The translations under genes were made by a program, and so were the position numbers. 64,000 bases of DNA from Prolixibacteraceae bacterium UBA6029 (GTDB lineage Bacteria; Bacteroidota; Bacteroidia; Bacteroidales; Prolixibacteraceae). Position 1 is the first letter of the stretch. Each line of letters begins with the position of its first letter. Below the pieces are notes generated by a model. The model was given only the letters and a program-made list of their open reading frames with translations. It did not search any database and was not told the origin of the DNA. Below, one piece after another: positions 24,309-32,931 of this stretch. The stretch is taken from assembly GCA_002429385.1 (NCBI GenBank), contig DIZL01000005.1, forward strand, positions 1-64,000, read 5' to 3'.

Positions 24309-26498
24309 CTATTTTACAAACAGCAATTCCCTGTATTTTGGCAATGGCCACAATTCATTGTCAACAATCAGTTCAAGCTTGTCGATGTGATAACGGATAT
24401 CATCAAGATAAGGCCTGACTTTTGCTTCGTAAGCATAGGCCTTTTCTTTTTCAGATTCAATCATATTGGCCACTCTCCGGGCTTCGGTCATCTCTTTTAC
24501 CTTTGCTTTAATGGCTGAAACATGTCCTCCGATTTCCCTGATCAGTTCAAGTCGGCCTTCTGAAAGTGAGTTAAACTCTTCGTTGCTAAATACGAGTTTC
24601 AGATTCTTCACGTTTTCAAGCAACATGGTCTGATACTCAATTCCGGTCGGAACAATGTGGTTGCTGGCTAAATCACCCAGAACACGCGATTCGATCTGTA
24701 TTTTCTTGGTGTATTTTTCAAGTTCAACTTCAACACGACCTTCAATTTCTCTTGGGCTTAATACGCCAGCTTTACCATACATTTCGATAACACGTTTGCT
24801 ATGCAATGCTTCCAATGCAGTTGGAACACTTGTAAGATTGGTTAAACCGCGGCGTGCTGCTTCGATTTTCCACTCTTCGCTGTAACCATTACCGTCAAAC
24901 CGAATGTCTTTTGATTCAATAATCAGTTTTTTCAATACCTGGAAGATAGCTTCGTCTTTCTTAACACCAGCTTCAATCAATGCATCAACATCAATTTTGA
25001 ACTTTACCAGCTGATCAGCGACAGCGGTATTCAACGCAATCATTGCTGCAGCACAGTTTGCTGATGAACCTACTGCACGGAATTCAAAACGGTTACCTGT
25101 AAAAGCAAACGGTGATGTACGGTTGCGGTCGGTGTTGTCCAGAATGATTTCAGGAATACGTCCGATATTTAATTTAAGGGCAGTTTTTTCATCCGGAGTC
25201 ATCTTGCGGTCAACAACAGCTTCCTCCATCATGTCCAACATTTTGCTGACTTCTGTTCCCAGAAAAGCTGAAATGATTGCAGGAGGAGCTTCATTTGCAC
25301 CCAGACGGTGTGTGTTTGGAGCATTGAGTACACTGGCCAGTAACAAGTCCTGATTTACATATAAAGCTTTCAGTGTATTGATAACGAATGTCAGGAACTG
25401 TAAATTTGATTTTGGGTTTTTCCCCGGAGAATATAAATTTACACCTGTATCCGTTGAAAGAGACCAGTTATTGTGTTTACCCGATCCGTTGATCCCTGCA
25501 AAAGGTTTTTCATGGAAAAGCACAGCAAAATTATGCCTGCGTGCGATTTTTTTCATCAGGTCCATGACCATCTGGTTGTGATCATTGGCCAGGTTCAATT
25601 CTTCGTAAATAGGAGCAAGCTCGAACTGGTTGGGCGCAACCTCATTGTGACGGGTTTTTACCGGAATACCAAGTTTATATGCTTCGTTTTCCAGATCTTC
25701 CATAAAACGGAAAACGCGGGTGGGAATTGAACTGAAATAATGGTCATCCAACTGTTGATCTTTCGAAGCAGAGTGTCCCATCAGGGTGCGTCCTGTAAGA
25801 ATAAGATCAGGGCGAGCCATAAATAAGGCTTCGTCAACCAGAAAGTATTCCTGTTCCCAACCCAGGTTGGCATTCACCTTGGTTACATTTTTATCAAACA
25901 TCTGGCAGACTTCAGTCGCAGCATTGTCAACTGCAGCCAGAGCTCTTAAGAGTGGTGTTTTATAGTCGAGTGCCTCACCGGTATAGGAAATGAAGACCGT
26001 AGGGATGCACAAGGTGTTATCAACGATAAAAGCAGGAGAAGAAGGATCCCATGCAGTATAACCACGGGCTTCGAATGTTTGGCGGATACCACCACTTGGG
26101 AAAGACGAAGCATCAGGTTCCTGCTGAGAAAGCATTGAGCCTGATAGTGATTCAACGACTGTTCCGTTTTCGCCATGGACAATAAATGCATCATGTTTTT
26201 CGGCTGTGCCGTCAGTTAGCGGATGAAACCAGTGTGTAAGGTGGGTTGCCCCTGATTCCAGCGCCCATGATTTCATTCCCTGAGCAACCTGATCTGCCAT
26301 TTTGCGATCAATGGTGGTTCCATGATCAACAGCATCAACAACAGCCTTAAAGGCTTCTTTCGACAAGTATTTCTTCATCTTCGGACGATCAAATACCATC
26401 ATTCCGTAAAAATCAGAAACCAGGTTTTCTTCGCGTTTTACCTCAACTGGTTTTCTTTTCAGTACCTCTTCCAGAGCTTTAAATCTAAATTGTGCCAT
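24309..26498 (-). CDS. glnN: Type III glutamine synthetase
   Basis: ATP-dependent assimilation of ammonia into glutamine. At 729 residues it is the large GSIII form, found in Bacteroidota and cyanobacteria and distinct from the ~470-residue GSI. GSIII hallmarks are visible: the N-terminal MAQFRFKALEEVLKRK, FVSEN-like VSDFYGMMVFDRPKM, the glutamate-binding NGSGKHNNWSLSTDTG, the catalytic PNTHRLGANEAPPAI, and NRTSPFAFTGNRFEFRAVGS. The long helical C-terminus (ESRVLGDLASNHIVP onward) is the GSIII-specific part. A -7 box (TATTTTTG on the minus strand, 26560-26567) lies about 60 bases upstream, so the gene has its own promoter. With gdhA and asparaginase nearby, the neighbourhood favours nitrogen metabolism. 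Confidence 0.96.
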   Translation of the reverse strand: MAQFRFKALEEVLKRKPVEVKREENLVSDFYGMMVFDRPKMKKYLSKEAFKAVVDAVDHGTTIDRKMADQVAQGMKSWALESGATHLTHWFHPLTDGTAEKHDAFIVHGENGTVVESLSGSMLSQQEPDASSFPSGGIRQTFEARGYTAWDPSSPAFIVDNTLCIPTVFISYTGEALDYKTPLLRALAAVDNAATEVCQMFDKNVTKVNANLGWEQEYFLVDEALFMARPDLILTGRTLMGHSASKDQQLDDHYFSSIPTRVFRFMEDLENEAYKLGIPVKTRHNEVAPNQFELAPIYEELNLANDHNQMVMDLMKKIARRHNFAVLFHEKPFAGINGSGKHNNWSLSTDTGVNLYSPGKNPKSNLQFLTFVINTLKALYVNQDLLLASVLNAPNTHRLGANEAPPAIISAFLGTEVSKMLDMMEEAVVDRKMTPDEKTALKLNIGRIPEIILDNTDRNRTSPFAFTGNRFEFRAVGSSANCAAAMIALNTAVADQLVKFKIDVDALIEAGVKKDEAIFQVLKKLIIESKDIRFDGNGYSEEWKIEAARRGLTNLTSVPTALEALHSKRVIEMYGKAGVLSPREIEGRVEVELEKYTKKIQIESRVLGDLASNHIVPTGIEYQTMLLENVKNLKLVFSNEEFNSLSEGRLELIREIGGHVSAIKAKVKEMTEARRVANMIESEKEKAYAYEAKVRPYLDDIRYHIDKLELIVDNELWPLPKYRELLFVK

Positions 26499-26699
26499 AA
26501 CTTAAAATTTAATAGTTTATATTTTAATTGTTGTCTCATTTTTCGGGATAATCGTATAGCAAAAATATATAAATAATGAAGTCGAGGTATAAAAAATCAG
26601 GTAAATGCCCTAAAATTTACAATTAATTCAGAAAACATATTAAAAAAGTCGGGGTATTGTTAAAATTGTATGAATAATTGTCATCAAGTGTGAAAAAGC

Positions 26700-27040
26700 T
26701 CAGTTTCCTGTCAGTTAAGGGATAAAGTCAGGATGTGATAAATATAAGATGGGCTCAAGAGGTCGTTGATCCTTTGAGGAGAAGTCGACAAAGGCCTGCT
26801 ACCCGAACAAATAAAGAGCATTACCAAAGCATGTATTTGTGTGCTTATTGTGTGCTTATTCTGTGCATATTGTGTGCTTCTTCTGGATTCAGAGCACACA
26901 ATATGCACAGAATAAGCACGCAATAAGCACACAAGTACAATCACGGATAGTGACTGGGGACAACCCGTTAGTTGTTCACTGCTTTGGGAAGCAGGGGAAA
27001 AAGTCATTGCCTGTCCGAAGCAGGCGGGGTCAATCGGTAA
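26700..27040 (-). repeat. Palindromic 11-bp-period element B
   Basis: The gap between the helicase stop and the glnN start holds no credible gene. Its core is a hairpin with arms 26831-26878 and 26893-26940 (48 bases each; 47 positions pair, counting two G-T) around a 14-base loop. Each arm is built from 11-base words TGTGCTTATTG, TGTGCTTATTC, TGTGCATATTG, TGTGCTTCTTC. On the minus strand, CCCGCCT (27028-27022), GACTTTTTCCCCTG (27005-26992) and CTAACGGG (26971-26964) precede the core, the same words in the same order as in element C. Transcription of the helicase gene would continue into it. The glnN promoter lies to its left. Confidence 0.85.
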
Positions 27041-27083
27041 AGGGAAAGTGAAAAGAGAAACAGATAAATAGTTGACGAAAGGT

Positions 27084-28313
27084 TTATTTTTTCTTTTTCT
27101 TTGGCTTTACATACTGCGCTTCTTCGCGGAGCAATGCGTTCCAGTCGTTTGGATTATCAGCTGCCAGATCGATAGTTGTCGTATATTCTTCCTTGTCAAT
27201 GATTAATACACTTACTTTTTGACCAAGGAATTCTTCTATCTCATCAAGTACCGGCTTTTCTTCAGGACTACAGAATGAAATGGCCAATCCTTTTTTTACA
27301 CCCCGCCCTGTACGACCCACACGGTGAACGTAATTCTCGGCTACATCGGGCAGGTCATAATTTATAACATAATCCACATCGGGAATGTCAATTCCACGGG
27401 CACTGACATCGGTAGCAATGAGAACCTTCGCATCTCCTGTTTTGAATTGGTTCATCACATCCAGCCTGTCCTTCTGATCCTTATCACCATGAATAGTCAG
27501 GCATTTTATTTCAGCCCTTTCCATGGCTTTGAAGACCCTTTCAGCACGAACCTTGGTGCGTACAAATACCAATATCTTCGATTCGGGATTTTCTTTGATC
27601 ATCCGTTCCAGAAAAAAACGTTTGTCATCCATGTCGATCATAGCCACTGAATGGGTTACGTTCTTTGCTACCGGATTCTTGGGTGATATTTCAATCCGGA
27701 TAGGATTAATGACCAGTGAATAGGCCAGTTCCTTAATTTCAGGATTGATGGTTGCCGAAAAGAACAAGGTCTGTCGGGTTTTTGGCAAGCGGTGAATCAG
27801 TTGCCTGATGTCTTTGATAAATCCAAGTGCAAGCATATGATCAGCTTCATCCAGTACAAGGATCTGAATCTCGTCCAGAACAATGTGTCCCTGGCTGACC
27901 AGATCAAACATACGTCCGGGAGTGGCAACCAGGATGTCAATTCCGCTTTTCAGTTTTGCGATCTGGGGATCCTGATCTACCCCGCCAAATACACAGTCTG
28001 TCTTTACCCGGGTATGCTGGCCAATGGATTGGAAAACTCCGGTGATTTGAAGTGCCAGTTCACGTGTCGGTGCCATGACCAGGCAACTGATGGAATCGCT
28101 TCTGCTGCTTCTTTTTTGTTGATGAATGATATCAATCACGGGAATGGCAAAGGCTGCCGTTTTTCCGGTTCCGGTTTGTGCAATAGCCAGGATGTCATCA
28201 CCCTTTAAAATAGGTGATATGGCTTTATACTGAATGTCAGTAGGGCGACGGAATCCAAGTGCTGCTAGGTTTTCCTTGATCTCAGGAGATATGCGGTAAT
28301 CATCAAACTTCAT
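27084..28313 (-). CDS. DEAD-box RNA helicase
   Basis: A 409-residue ATP-dependent RNA helicase of the RhlE/DeaD type. The ATG at 28313 (MKFDDYRISPEIKENLAALG) gives the typical N-terminus; the codon at 28325 adds four residues. All core motifs are present: Q motif (GFRRPTDIQYKAI), I (AQTGTGKT, residues 45-52), Ia (PTRELA), II (DEAD), III (SAT), V (ARGIDIP) and VI (HRVGRTGRG). The tail is short and lysine-rich (KPKKKKK), for RNA binding. It is likely involved in ribosome assembly or mRNA turnover. The stop is followed, on the same strand, by element B with its very long hairpin. Confidence 0.93.
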   Translation of the reverse strand: MKFDDYRISPEIKENLAALGFRRPTDIQYKAISPILKGDDILAIAQTGTGKTAAFAIPVIDIIHQQKRSSRSDSISCLVMAPTRELALQITGVFQSIGQHTRVKTDCVFGGVDQDPQIAKLKSGIDILVATPGRMFDLVSQGHIVLDEIQILVLDEADHMLALGFIKDIRQLIHRLPKTRQTLFFSATINPEIKELAYSLVINPIRIEISPKNPVAKNVTHSVAMIDMDDKRFFLERMIKENPESKILVFVRTKVRAERVFKAMERAEIKCLTIHGDKDQKDRLDVMNQFKTGDAKVLIATDVSARGIDIPDVDYVINYDLPDVAENYVHRVGRTGRGVKKGLAISFCSPEEKPVLDEIEEFLGQKVSVLIIDKEEYTTTIDLAADNPNDWNALLREEAQYVKPKKKKK

Positions 28314-28512
28314 AGTACGAATCATTTATAGCTTACAAAGAAACGCAATTTTAACGGAATCTTTACGATGAGTTACAGTGAGGTAAGAAGTATAGGTTGG
28401 AGTGAAAAGTTTTTCCTGACAGGATCGGATCAATCGATTACCTGGAATTGACAGGTGAAGAATCTCTTGTTTTCGGAGTTTGTTTCAAACACTATCAGTT
28501 ATTTAAACGGAG

Positions 28513-28600
28513 CGGAGAGAGGGGGATTCGAACCCCCGGTTCCCTTTTGAGGAACACACGCTTTCCAGGCGTGCCAGATAAGCCACTCCTGCATCTCTCC
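28513..28600 (-). tRNA. tRNA-Ser, anticodon GGA
   Basis: Read on the minus strand: a 7-bp acceptor stem GGAGAGA / TCTCTCC, a D-arm with GAGTGG, anticodon stem-loop CACGC-CTGGAAA-GCGTG giving anticodon GGA (serine UCC/UCU), a long class II variable arm (GTTCC...GGAAC), and a T-arm GGGGG-TTCGAAT-CCCCC. Discriminator base is G, as expected for serine tRNA; CCA is not encoded. Its 88-base length is normal for tRNA-Ser. It lies 55 bases downstream of the asparaginase stop on the same strand. Confidence 0.96.
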
Positions 28601-28655
28601 AGAATGATGGGCTTTTTTTTCAGGGCCGCAAAATACGAAAAATCCAATGGAAAAG

Positions 28656-29687
28656 CTACTCGCTCATCTCACCAATCAAACTTTTATTCAGGTGCAGCTT
28701 GATTTCTTCCTGATCCAAACCCTGACCAAGGAGGAACATCAACTTGGTGATGGCCGCTTCGGTGGTCATATCCTTACCGCTTACCACCCCGGCATTGAGC
28801 AGTTCTTCGCTGGTTTCATACTGACCCATTCGGACTGCACCACCCTGACATTGAGTCACATTCAGGAATATTATTTTACGTTTGATGGCATTCTTGATTT
28901 GGCTGATCATCCATCGTGCAGAGGGAATGTTGCCCGAACCAAACGATTCGAGAACGACTCCTTTCAGGCCTGGGATATTCAGGATATTCTCAAAAACCAA
29001 CCTTCCGATTCCTGGAAATATCTTTAGGATAACCACATTTTCATCAAAATGGGTCCTTATTTTTAAGATTCCCTTGTTGGCAAAGCGGTGGATATTCTCA
29101 TGAAAATATATGATTTCAACTCCTGCATTTGCCAAAGGGGGATAATTAACAGAAGAGAAAGCATTGAAATCGTCGGCATGTCGTTTGGAAATGCGGTTTC
29201 CCCGGTATAGCTTCGAATTGAAATAGACACAAACTTCGGGAACAATGGCCTGGCCGTTCCGCTGGGCAGCAGCAATCTGTATGGAAGTAATCAGGTTTTC
29301 CTTTCCGTCGGTTCGCAGTATCCCGATTGGAAGCTGAGAACCGGTCAATACAATGGGTTTATCCAGATTTTCAAACATATAGCTTAAGGCCGATGCCGTG
29401 TAGGCCATAGTGTCAGTCCCGTGCAGGATGACGAACCCATCGAATTTGCTATAATTACGTTCAATGGTATTGGCTATCTTAACCCATATTGCCGGAGTCA
29501 TGTTGGATGAATCGATGGGAGGGGTAAAGGTAACCACCTGAAAGTTATATTCCAGCCGGTTAAGGTCAGGAACCTCCTCGAGTATATGATCAAATTTTAC
29601 GGGAAAAAGATTGCCGTTGGTAGTCTTTTGAACCATCCCGATGGTGCCACCGGTATAAATAATAAGAATGGACGGCTTGTTTTCCAC
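28656..29687 (-). CDS. ansA: Type I L-asparaginase
   Basis: Hydrolyses asparagine to aspartate and ammonia. The 343-residue protein is the cytoplasmic type I form, with no signal peptide. The first catalytic Thr lies in IIYTGGTIGMV (Thr 12 and Thr 15 region) and the second motif is ILHGTDTMAYTASALSYM, with the Thr-Asp pair and, further on, the Lys region. The start is a GTG at 29687: an in-frame TGA lies two codons upstream, and any later ATG would remove the TGGTIG motif, so GTG must be used. The gene is 29 bases downstream of the tatD stop and probably shares its transcript. Confidence 0.93.
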   Translation of the reverse strand: MENKPSILIIYTGGTIGMVQKTTNGNLFPVKFDHILEEVPDLNRLEYNFQVVTFTPPIDSSNMTPAIWVKIANTIERNYSKFDGFVILHGTDTMAYTASALSYMFENLDKPIVLTGSQLPIGILRTDGKENLITSIQIAAAQRNGQAIVPEVCVYFNSKLYRGNRISKRHADDFNAFSSVNYPPLANAGVEIIYFHENIHRFANKGILKIRTHFDENVVILKIFPGIGRLVFENILNIPGLKGVVLESFGSGNIPSARWMISQIKNAIKRKIIFLNVTQCQGGAVRMGQYETSEELLNAGVVSGKDMTTEAAITKLMFLLGQGLDQEEIKLHLNKSLIGEMSE

Positions 29688-29716
29688 TTGTCAATAATCT
29701 AAAATACGATGAATAC

Positions 29717-30481
29717 TTAAATACCAAATAGCTTACGGGCATTATCAGTGGTTACTTTTGCAATTTCACCAACTGTCATGTTGTGAAGATCGGCAATTTT
29801 TTGCGCAATATAAACAAGATAAGAACTTTCATTTCGTTTTCCACGAAAAGGTACTGGTGTCAGGTAAGGTGAATCTGTTTCAAGAACCAGGTGACAAGGA
29901 TCTATCTGTTTGATTATTTGATCCATACCGCTCTTTTTGAAGGTTACAACTCCTCCGACTCCAATTTTGAAACCCAGGTCAGTAACCAGCTTTGCCTGTT
30001 CAATTGTTCCCGAGAAACTATGAAATACACCTTTCAGAGAAGCATATTTTTCTTCTTTCATCACCTGGTAGACTTCGTCAAACGAGTCGCGGACATGAAT
30101 CACCACGGGCAACTGATATTGACAGGCCAGATCAAGCTGGAACCGAAAGGCGTGGGTCTGCTCTTCCAGAAATGACTTGTCCCAGTATAAATCGATACCG
30201 ATCTCGCCAATTCCGTAAAACTTACGTTTTTTTAGCCAGTATTCAACCACCTGTAACTCTTCCTGATAATCGTGGTTTATCGATGTCGGGTGCAATCCCA
30301 TCAGTGGTATGCAGATGTGGGGATAGGTGTCAACCAGGTTCAGCAGGTTTTTAACCGACGAACTATCTATGTTTGGCAGAATGATCTTCCTAACATCGTT
30401 GGAATATGCACGCTGTATAACTTCATCCAAATCATTGATGAAGTCAGTTGAATAAATATGAGAATGAGTATCAATCAGCAT
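29717..30481 (-). CDS. tatD: TatD-family metal-dependent deoxyribonuclease
   Basis: A cytoplasmic Mg/Mn-dependent 3'-5' DNA/RNA exonuclease family. The ATG at 30481 gives MLIDTHSHIYS, putting the metal-binding HSH at the N-terminus as in other TatD proteins (254 residues); the upstream extension to 30511 is unlikely. Other conserved elements: the metal-bridging Glu in GIGEIGID, HVRDSFDE, GVFHSFSGT and ETDSPYLTP. The stop lies 29 bases upstream of the asparaginase start, suggesting a tatD-ansA operon followed by tRNA-Ser. Confidence 0.92.
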   Translation of the reverse strand: MLIDTHSHIYSTDFINDLDEVIQRAYSNDVRKIILPNIDSSSVKNLLNLVDTYPHICIPLMGLHPTSINHDYQEELQVVEYWLKKRKFYGIGEIGIDLYWDKSFLEEQTHAFRFQLDLACQYQLPVVIHVRDSFDEVYQVMKEEKYASLKGVFHSFSGTIEQAKLVTDLGFKIGVGGVVTFKKSGMDQIIKQIDPCHLVLETDSPYLTPVPFRGKRNESSYLVYIAQKIADLHNMTVGEIAKVTTDNARKLFGI

Positions 30482-30610
30482 TATCCGCAAAATTTGGCCA
30501 AAATAAGTCAAAATATAAGACCTGAATATGAAGCGAATATTATTTTATTGGGAATATGTGCTTTCCCAATATATTTTTTATGTTTTTGATAGGAGGGCCC
30601 TATACAAACA

Positions 30611-30653
30611 AATGTCCCGAAATCTACTCCTGAGAGCAAATTTTCGGGACATT
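30611..30653 (-). terminator. Hairpin downstream of gdhA
   Basis: AATGTCCCGAAA (30611-30622) and TTTCGGGACATT (30642-30653) make a 12-bp perfect stem around 19 bases, starting 24 bases after the gdhA stop. There is no strong U-tract, so it may act as a terminator or an mRNA 3' stabiliser. Confidence 0.75.
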
Positions 30654-30676
30654 GTCCAATTACCGGTATTGATTGA

Positions 30677-32011
30677 TTATACGATTCCCTGAGCAAGCAT
30701 GGCATCGGCTACTTTTACAAAACCGCCAACATTTGCGCCGACGACATAATTTACTTTATTTCCCTTCTTGCCATATTTTACACAAGTCTCATGAATTTCT
30801 TTCATGATGCGGTGCAGATACATATCCACCTCTTCCCTGGGCCAGTTCATACGAATGGAGTTTTGTGACATCTCCAATCCTGAAACTGCAACTCCGCCTG
30901 CATTGACTGCTTTGCCCGGAGCATAGGTTATAGCCTCGATCAAATATTCAGCGGCTTCAGCGGTACAGCCCATATTCGAGGTTTCTGCAACCAGAAAGCA
31001 CCCGTTCTTAACCAGTGTTTTCGCATCCTCTAAATTCACTTCATTCTCGCAGGCACAAGGCATGGCGATGTCAACCGCACATTCCCATGGCTTTTTGCCC
31101 GGAATAAACTGCGCCCCGAATTCAGCCGCGTAAGGCTGAACCACGTCATTGTTCGATGACCTGAGCTCAAGCAGGTAATCCACTTTTTCGCCCGTGATTC
31201 CTTCTGCATCATAGATGTATCCGTCCGGTCCCGAAATGGTAACAACCTTTCCACCCAGCTCGTTTATCTTCAGGATGGCCCCCCATGCCACGTTGCCAAA
31301 ACCTGAAACACTGAATGTTTTGCCTTTTACTTCCTTTCCAAGACTGCTAAGCATGTGCTGTACAAAGTACACGGCTCCGAAACCTGTTGCTTCGGGACGC
31401 ACCAAACTGCCGCCCCAGCCAAGTCCTTTACCGGTTAAGACTCCGGTAAACTCATTCTTCAGTCGTTTGTACTGTCCGAATAAGAATCCGATTTCACGAC
31501 CGCCAACACCTATATCTCCGGCAGGGACATCCGTGTTTGGACCAATGTGACGATATAGTTCAGTCATAAATGACTGGCAAAAATGCATGATTTCATTGTC
31601 AGACTTGCCTTTTGTGCTGAAATCCGATCCACCTTTACCTCCCCCCATCGGAAGGGTAGTCAAACTGTTTTTAAATGTTTGTTCAAAGCCTAAAAACTTT
31701 AGAACGCTCAGGGTTACCGTCGGGTGAAAGCGTAAACCTCCCTTGTAGGGTCCTATGGCCGAATTAAATTCAACCCGGAATCCACGGTTAACCTGCACTT
31801 CACCCCGGTCATCGACCCAGGGTACACGGAATATGATCGTGCGCTCGGGTTCAACTATTCGTTCCAGTATCTTGGCTTTTTGGTATCTTGGGTTTTTCTG
31901 GTAAACATCCCATATAGATTCTATTACTTCCTGAACAGCCTGGTGAAACTCACGTTCGCCCGGGGTCCGGACTTTAAGAGCTTCCATAAATTCGCTGATA
32001 TCTGCTTTCAT
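30677..32011 (-). CDS. gdhA: NADP-specific glutamate dehydrogenase
   Basis: Reductive amination of 2-oxoglutarate to glutamate. The 444-residue length is that of the hexameric NADP-type enzyme. Motifs: GPYKGGLRFHPTV (substrate loop), LPMGGGKGGSDF with the catalytic Lys, DVPAGDIGVGGREIGFLFG, and the Rossmann motif VSGFGNVAWG. The N-terminal MKADISEFMEALKVRTPGE is standard. A plausible promoter lies upstream (-7 TAACTTTG, minus strand 32038-32045). It is monocistronic with a hairpin after the stop. With glnN it gives two ammonia-assimilation routes. Confidence 0.96.
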   Translation of the reverse strand: MKADISEFMEALKVRTPGEREFHQAVQEVIESIWDVYQKNPRYQKAKILERIVEPERTIIFRVPWVDDRGEVQVNRGFRVEFNSAIGPYKGGLRFHPTVTLSVLKFLGFEQTFKNSLTTLPMGGGKGGSDFSTKGKSDNEIMHFCQSFMTELYRHIGPNTDVPAGDIGVGGREIGFLFGQYKRLKNEFTGVLTGKGLGWGGSLVRPEATGFGAVYFVQHMLSSLGKEVKGKTFSVSGFGNVAWGAILKINELGGKVVTISGPDGYIYDAEGITGEKVDYLLELRSSNNDVVQPYAAEFGAQFIPGKKPWECAVDIAMPCACENEVNLEDAKTLVKNGCFLVAETSNMGCTAEAAEYLIEAITYAPGKAVNAGGVAVSGLEMSQNSIRMNWPREEVDMYLHRIMKEIHETCVKYGKKGNKVNYVVGANVGGFVKVADAMLAQGIV

Positions 32012-32353
32012 CTTTTTATGATCTTTTAAATGATAGCCAAAGTTAGGATATTCAGGTGTTGGTTATTCCAAATTCAAAAAAACTAAGCCAAACTTAACTG
32101 TCAGATAACTAGAGGAATAAAGATGTTAAATTTCATGTTTAACAACATGGATTGACTTTCGTCATCCTTTCGGACGTCGATTCCTGTCCGTTTTTCTTAG
32201 AATGGCCTTTTTACCTGAAAATCAGTACTTAAACTTACAGTTTTGGTTAATAAATATCCTATTACTGATCGGTTTGAAATCAATCTCCTGCAAAAAGTTG
32301 TAATATCTTATCAAATCAAAGCTTCTGATGTTATTTCGTTAATTCAATTTTTT
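32012..32353. promoter_or_regulatory. gdhA upstream region
   Basis: No gene in these 342 bases. For gdhA (minus strand) a -7-type box TAACTTTG lies at 32038-32045, 27 bases before the start codon, and a TTTG at 32069-32072 is the nearest -33 candidate (spacer 23, longer than ideal). A weak dyad GTTAAA-7-TTTAAC is at 32125-32143. A small CGGAC/GTCCG stem with five T (32171-32195) points in the plus direction, opposite to both flanking genes. Nothing else is recognisable. Confidence 0.5.
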
Positions 32354-32725
32354 CTAATCCATCTTGTAGATCCGATCCATCAGTTGCCATTTTTCGTCAG
32401 CTGTTGCTTCTGCCGAACTTTGCTGGAATCTGGAAACATAGGCTTCCCATTCGCCCTGGCGTGGCTTATTGGCCAGTTCAGTCATTGCTATGTCATGATC
32501 AAAATCGGCCACCGTGTCCATAATCATAAACAGGCGTGTACCCTGAATGTAGATTTCCATATCGGTGATTCCCACTTCCCGCATCCCTTGAGTAATCTCA
32601 GGCCAGGCAGCTCCCGGAGCATGTACTTTCTTGTAATCTTCGATCAATTGTGCATCGTCTTTGAGCGACAAGGTTTTGCAGTATCTTTTAAATGAATTTA
32701 ACTTAGACTTTTCAAGGTATCCCAT
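32354..32725 (-). CDS. L-rhamnose/L-fucose mutarotase family protein (RhaM-like)
   Basis: A 123-residue RhaM-fold (former DUF718) protein that interconverts alpha and beta anomers of a 6-deoxy sugar. Typical features: LKDDAQLIEDYKKVHAPGAAWPEI (His in the YkkvH motif), MEIYIQGTRLFMIMDT, and a C-terminal WQLMDRIYKMD. It is encoded directly downstream of a FucP-type permease on the same strand (206 bases apart, with a dispersed repeat between). This suggests a role in uptake and processing of L-fucose or L-rhamnose. The exact sugar cannot be read from sequence. Confidence 0.85.
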   Translation of the reverse strand: MGYLEKSKLNSFKRYCKTLSLKDDAQLIEDYKKVHAPGAAWPEITQGMREVGITDMEIYIQGTRLFMIMDTVADFDHDIAMTELANKPRQGEWEAYVSRFQQSSAEATADEKWQLMDRIYKMD

Positions 32726-32779
32726 GATTAATATAATCTATAAGAATTAAAAGAATAGTCCGTTCCGAAAGTGGTTTTC

Positions 32780-32858
32780 CGTCATTGCGAACAAAGTGAA
32801 GCAATCTCAACATATAGATTATCAATAGAATGGGATTGCTTCGTGCCTCGCAATGACG
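32780..32858. repeat. Dispersed palindromic repeat of the CGTCATTGCGA...GAAGCAATC type
   Basis: Left arm CGTCATTGCGA (32780-32790) then GAAGCAATC; right arm GGGATTGCTTCGTGCC, TCGCAATGACG ending at 32858. Ends and inner blocks are exact inverted copies and only the middle of each arm has diverged. Repeats with these two blocks are familiar from many bacterial genomes, where annotation pipelines often translate them into spurious small proteins. It sits between the permease and mutarotase genes. Its inner word is close to GGGATTGCGTCGT in elements D and E. Confidence 0.85.
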
Positions 32859-32931
32859 TGCTGTGTCGCTTTCCGGAATAGACTCAAAGGAATTACTCAC
32901 AAAATTGAGAGTAATCCTAATACTCCATGAA

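Noticed and set aside
26711..27007. Open frames on both strands over element B
   Set aside because: Both strands are open only because of the TGTGCTTATTG-type repeat and its complement; the encoded peptides (CAYCVLILCILC and similar) are repeat artefacts.
32171..32195. Terminator of the rhaM-like or gdhA gene
   Set aside because: The T-tract follows the stem on the plus strand only, while both neighbouring genes are on the minus strand.
32712..32900. Minus-strand frame of 62 codons between the permease and mutarotase genes
   Set aside because: It is the translation of the dispersed CGTCATTGCGA palindrome (ARHCEARSNP and HFVRND signatures), a well-known spurious annotation.
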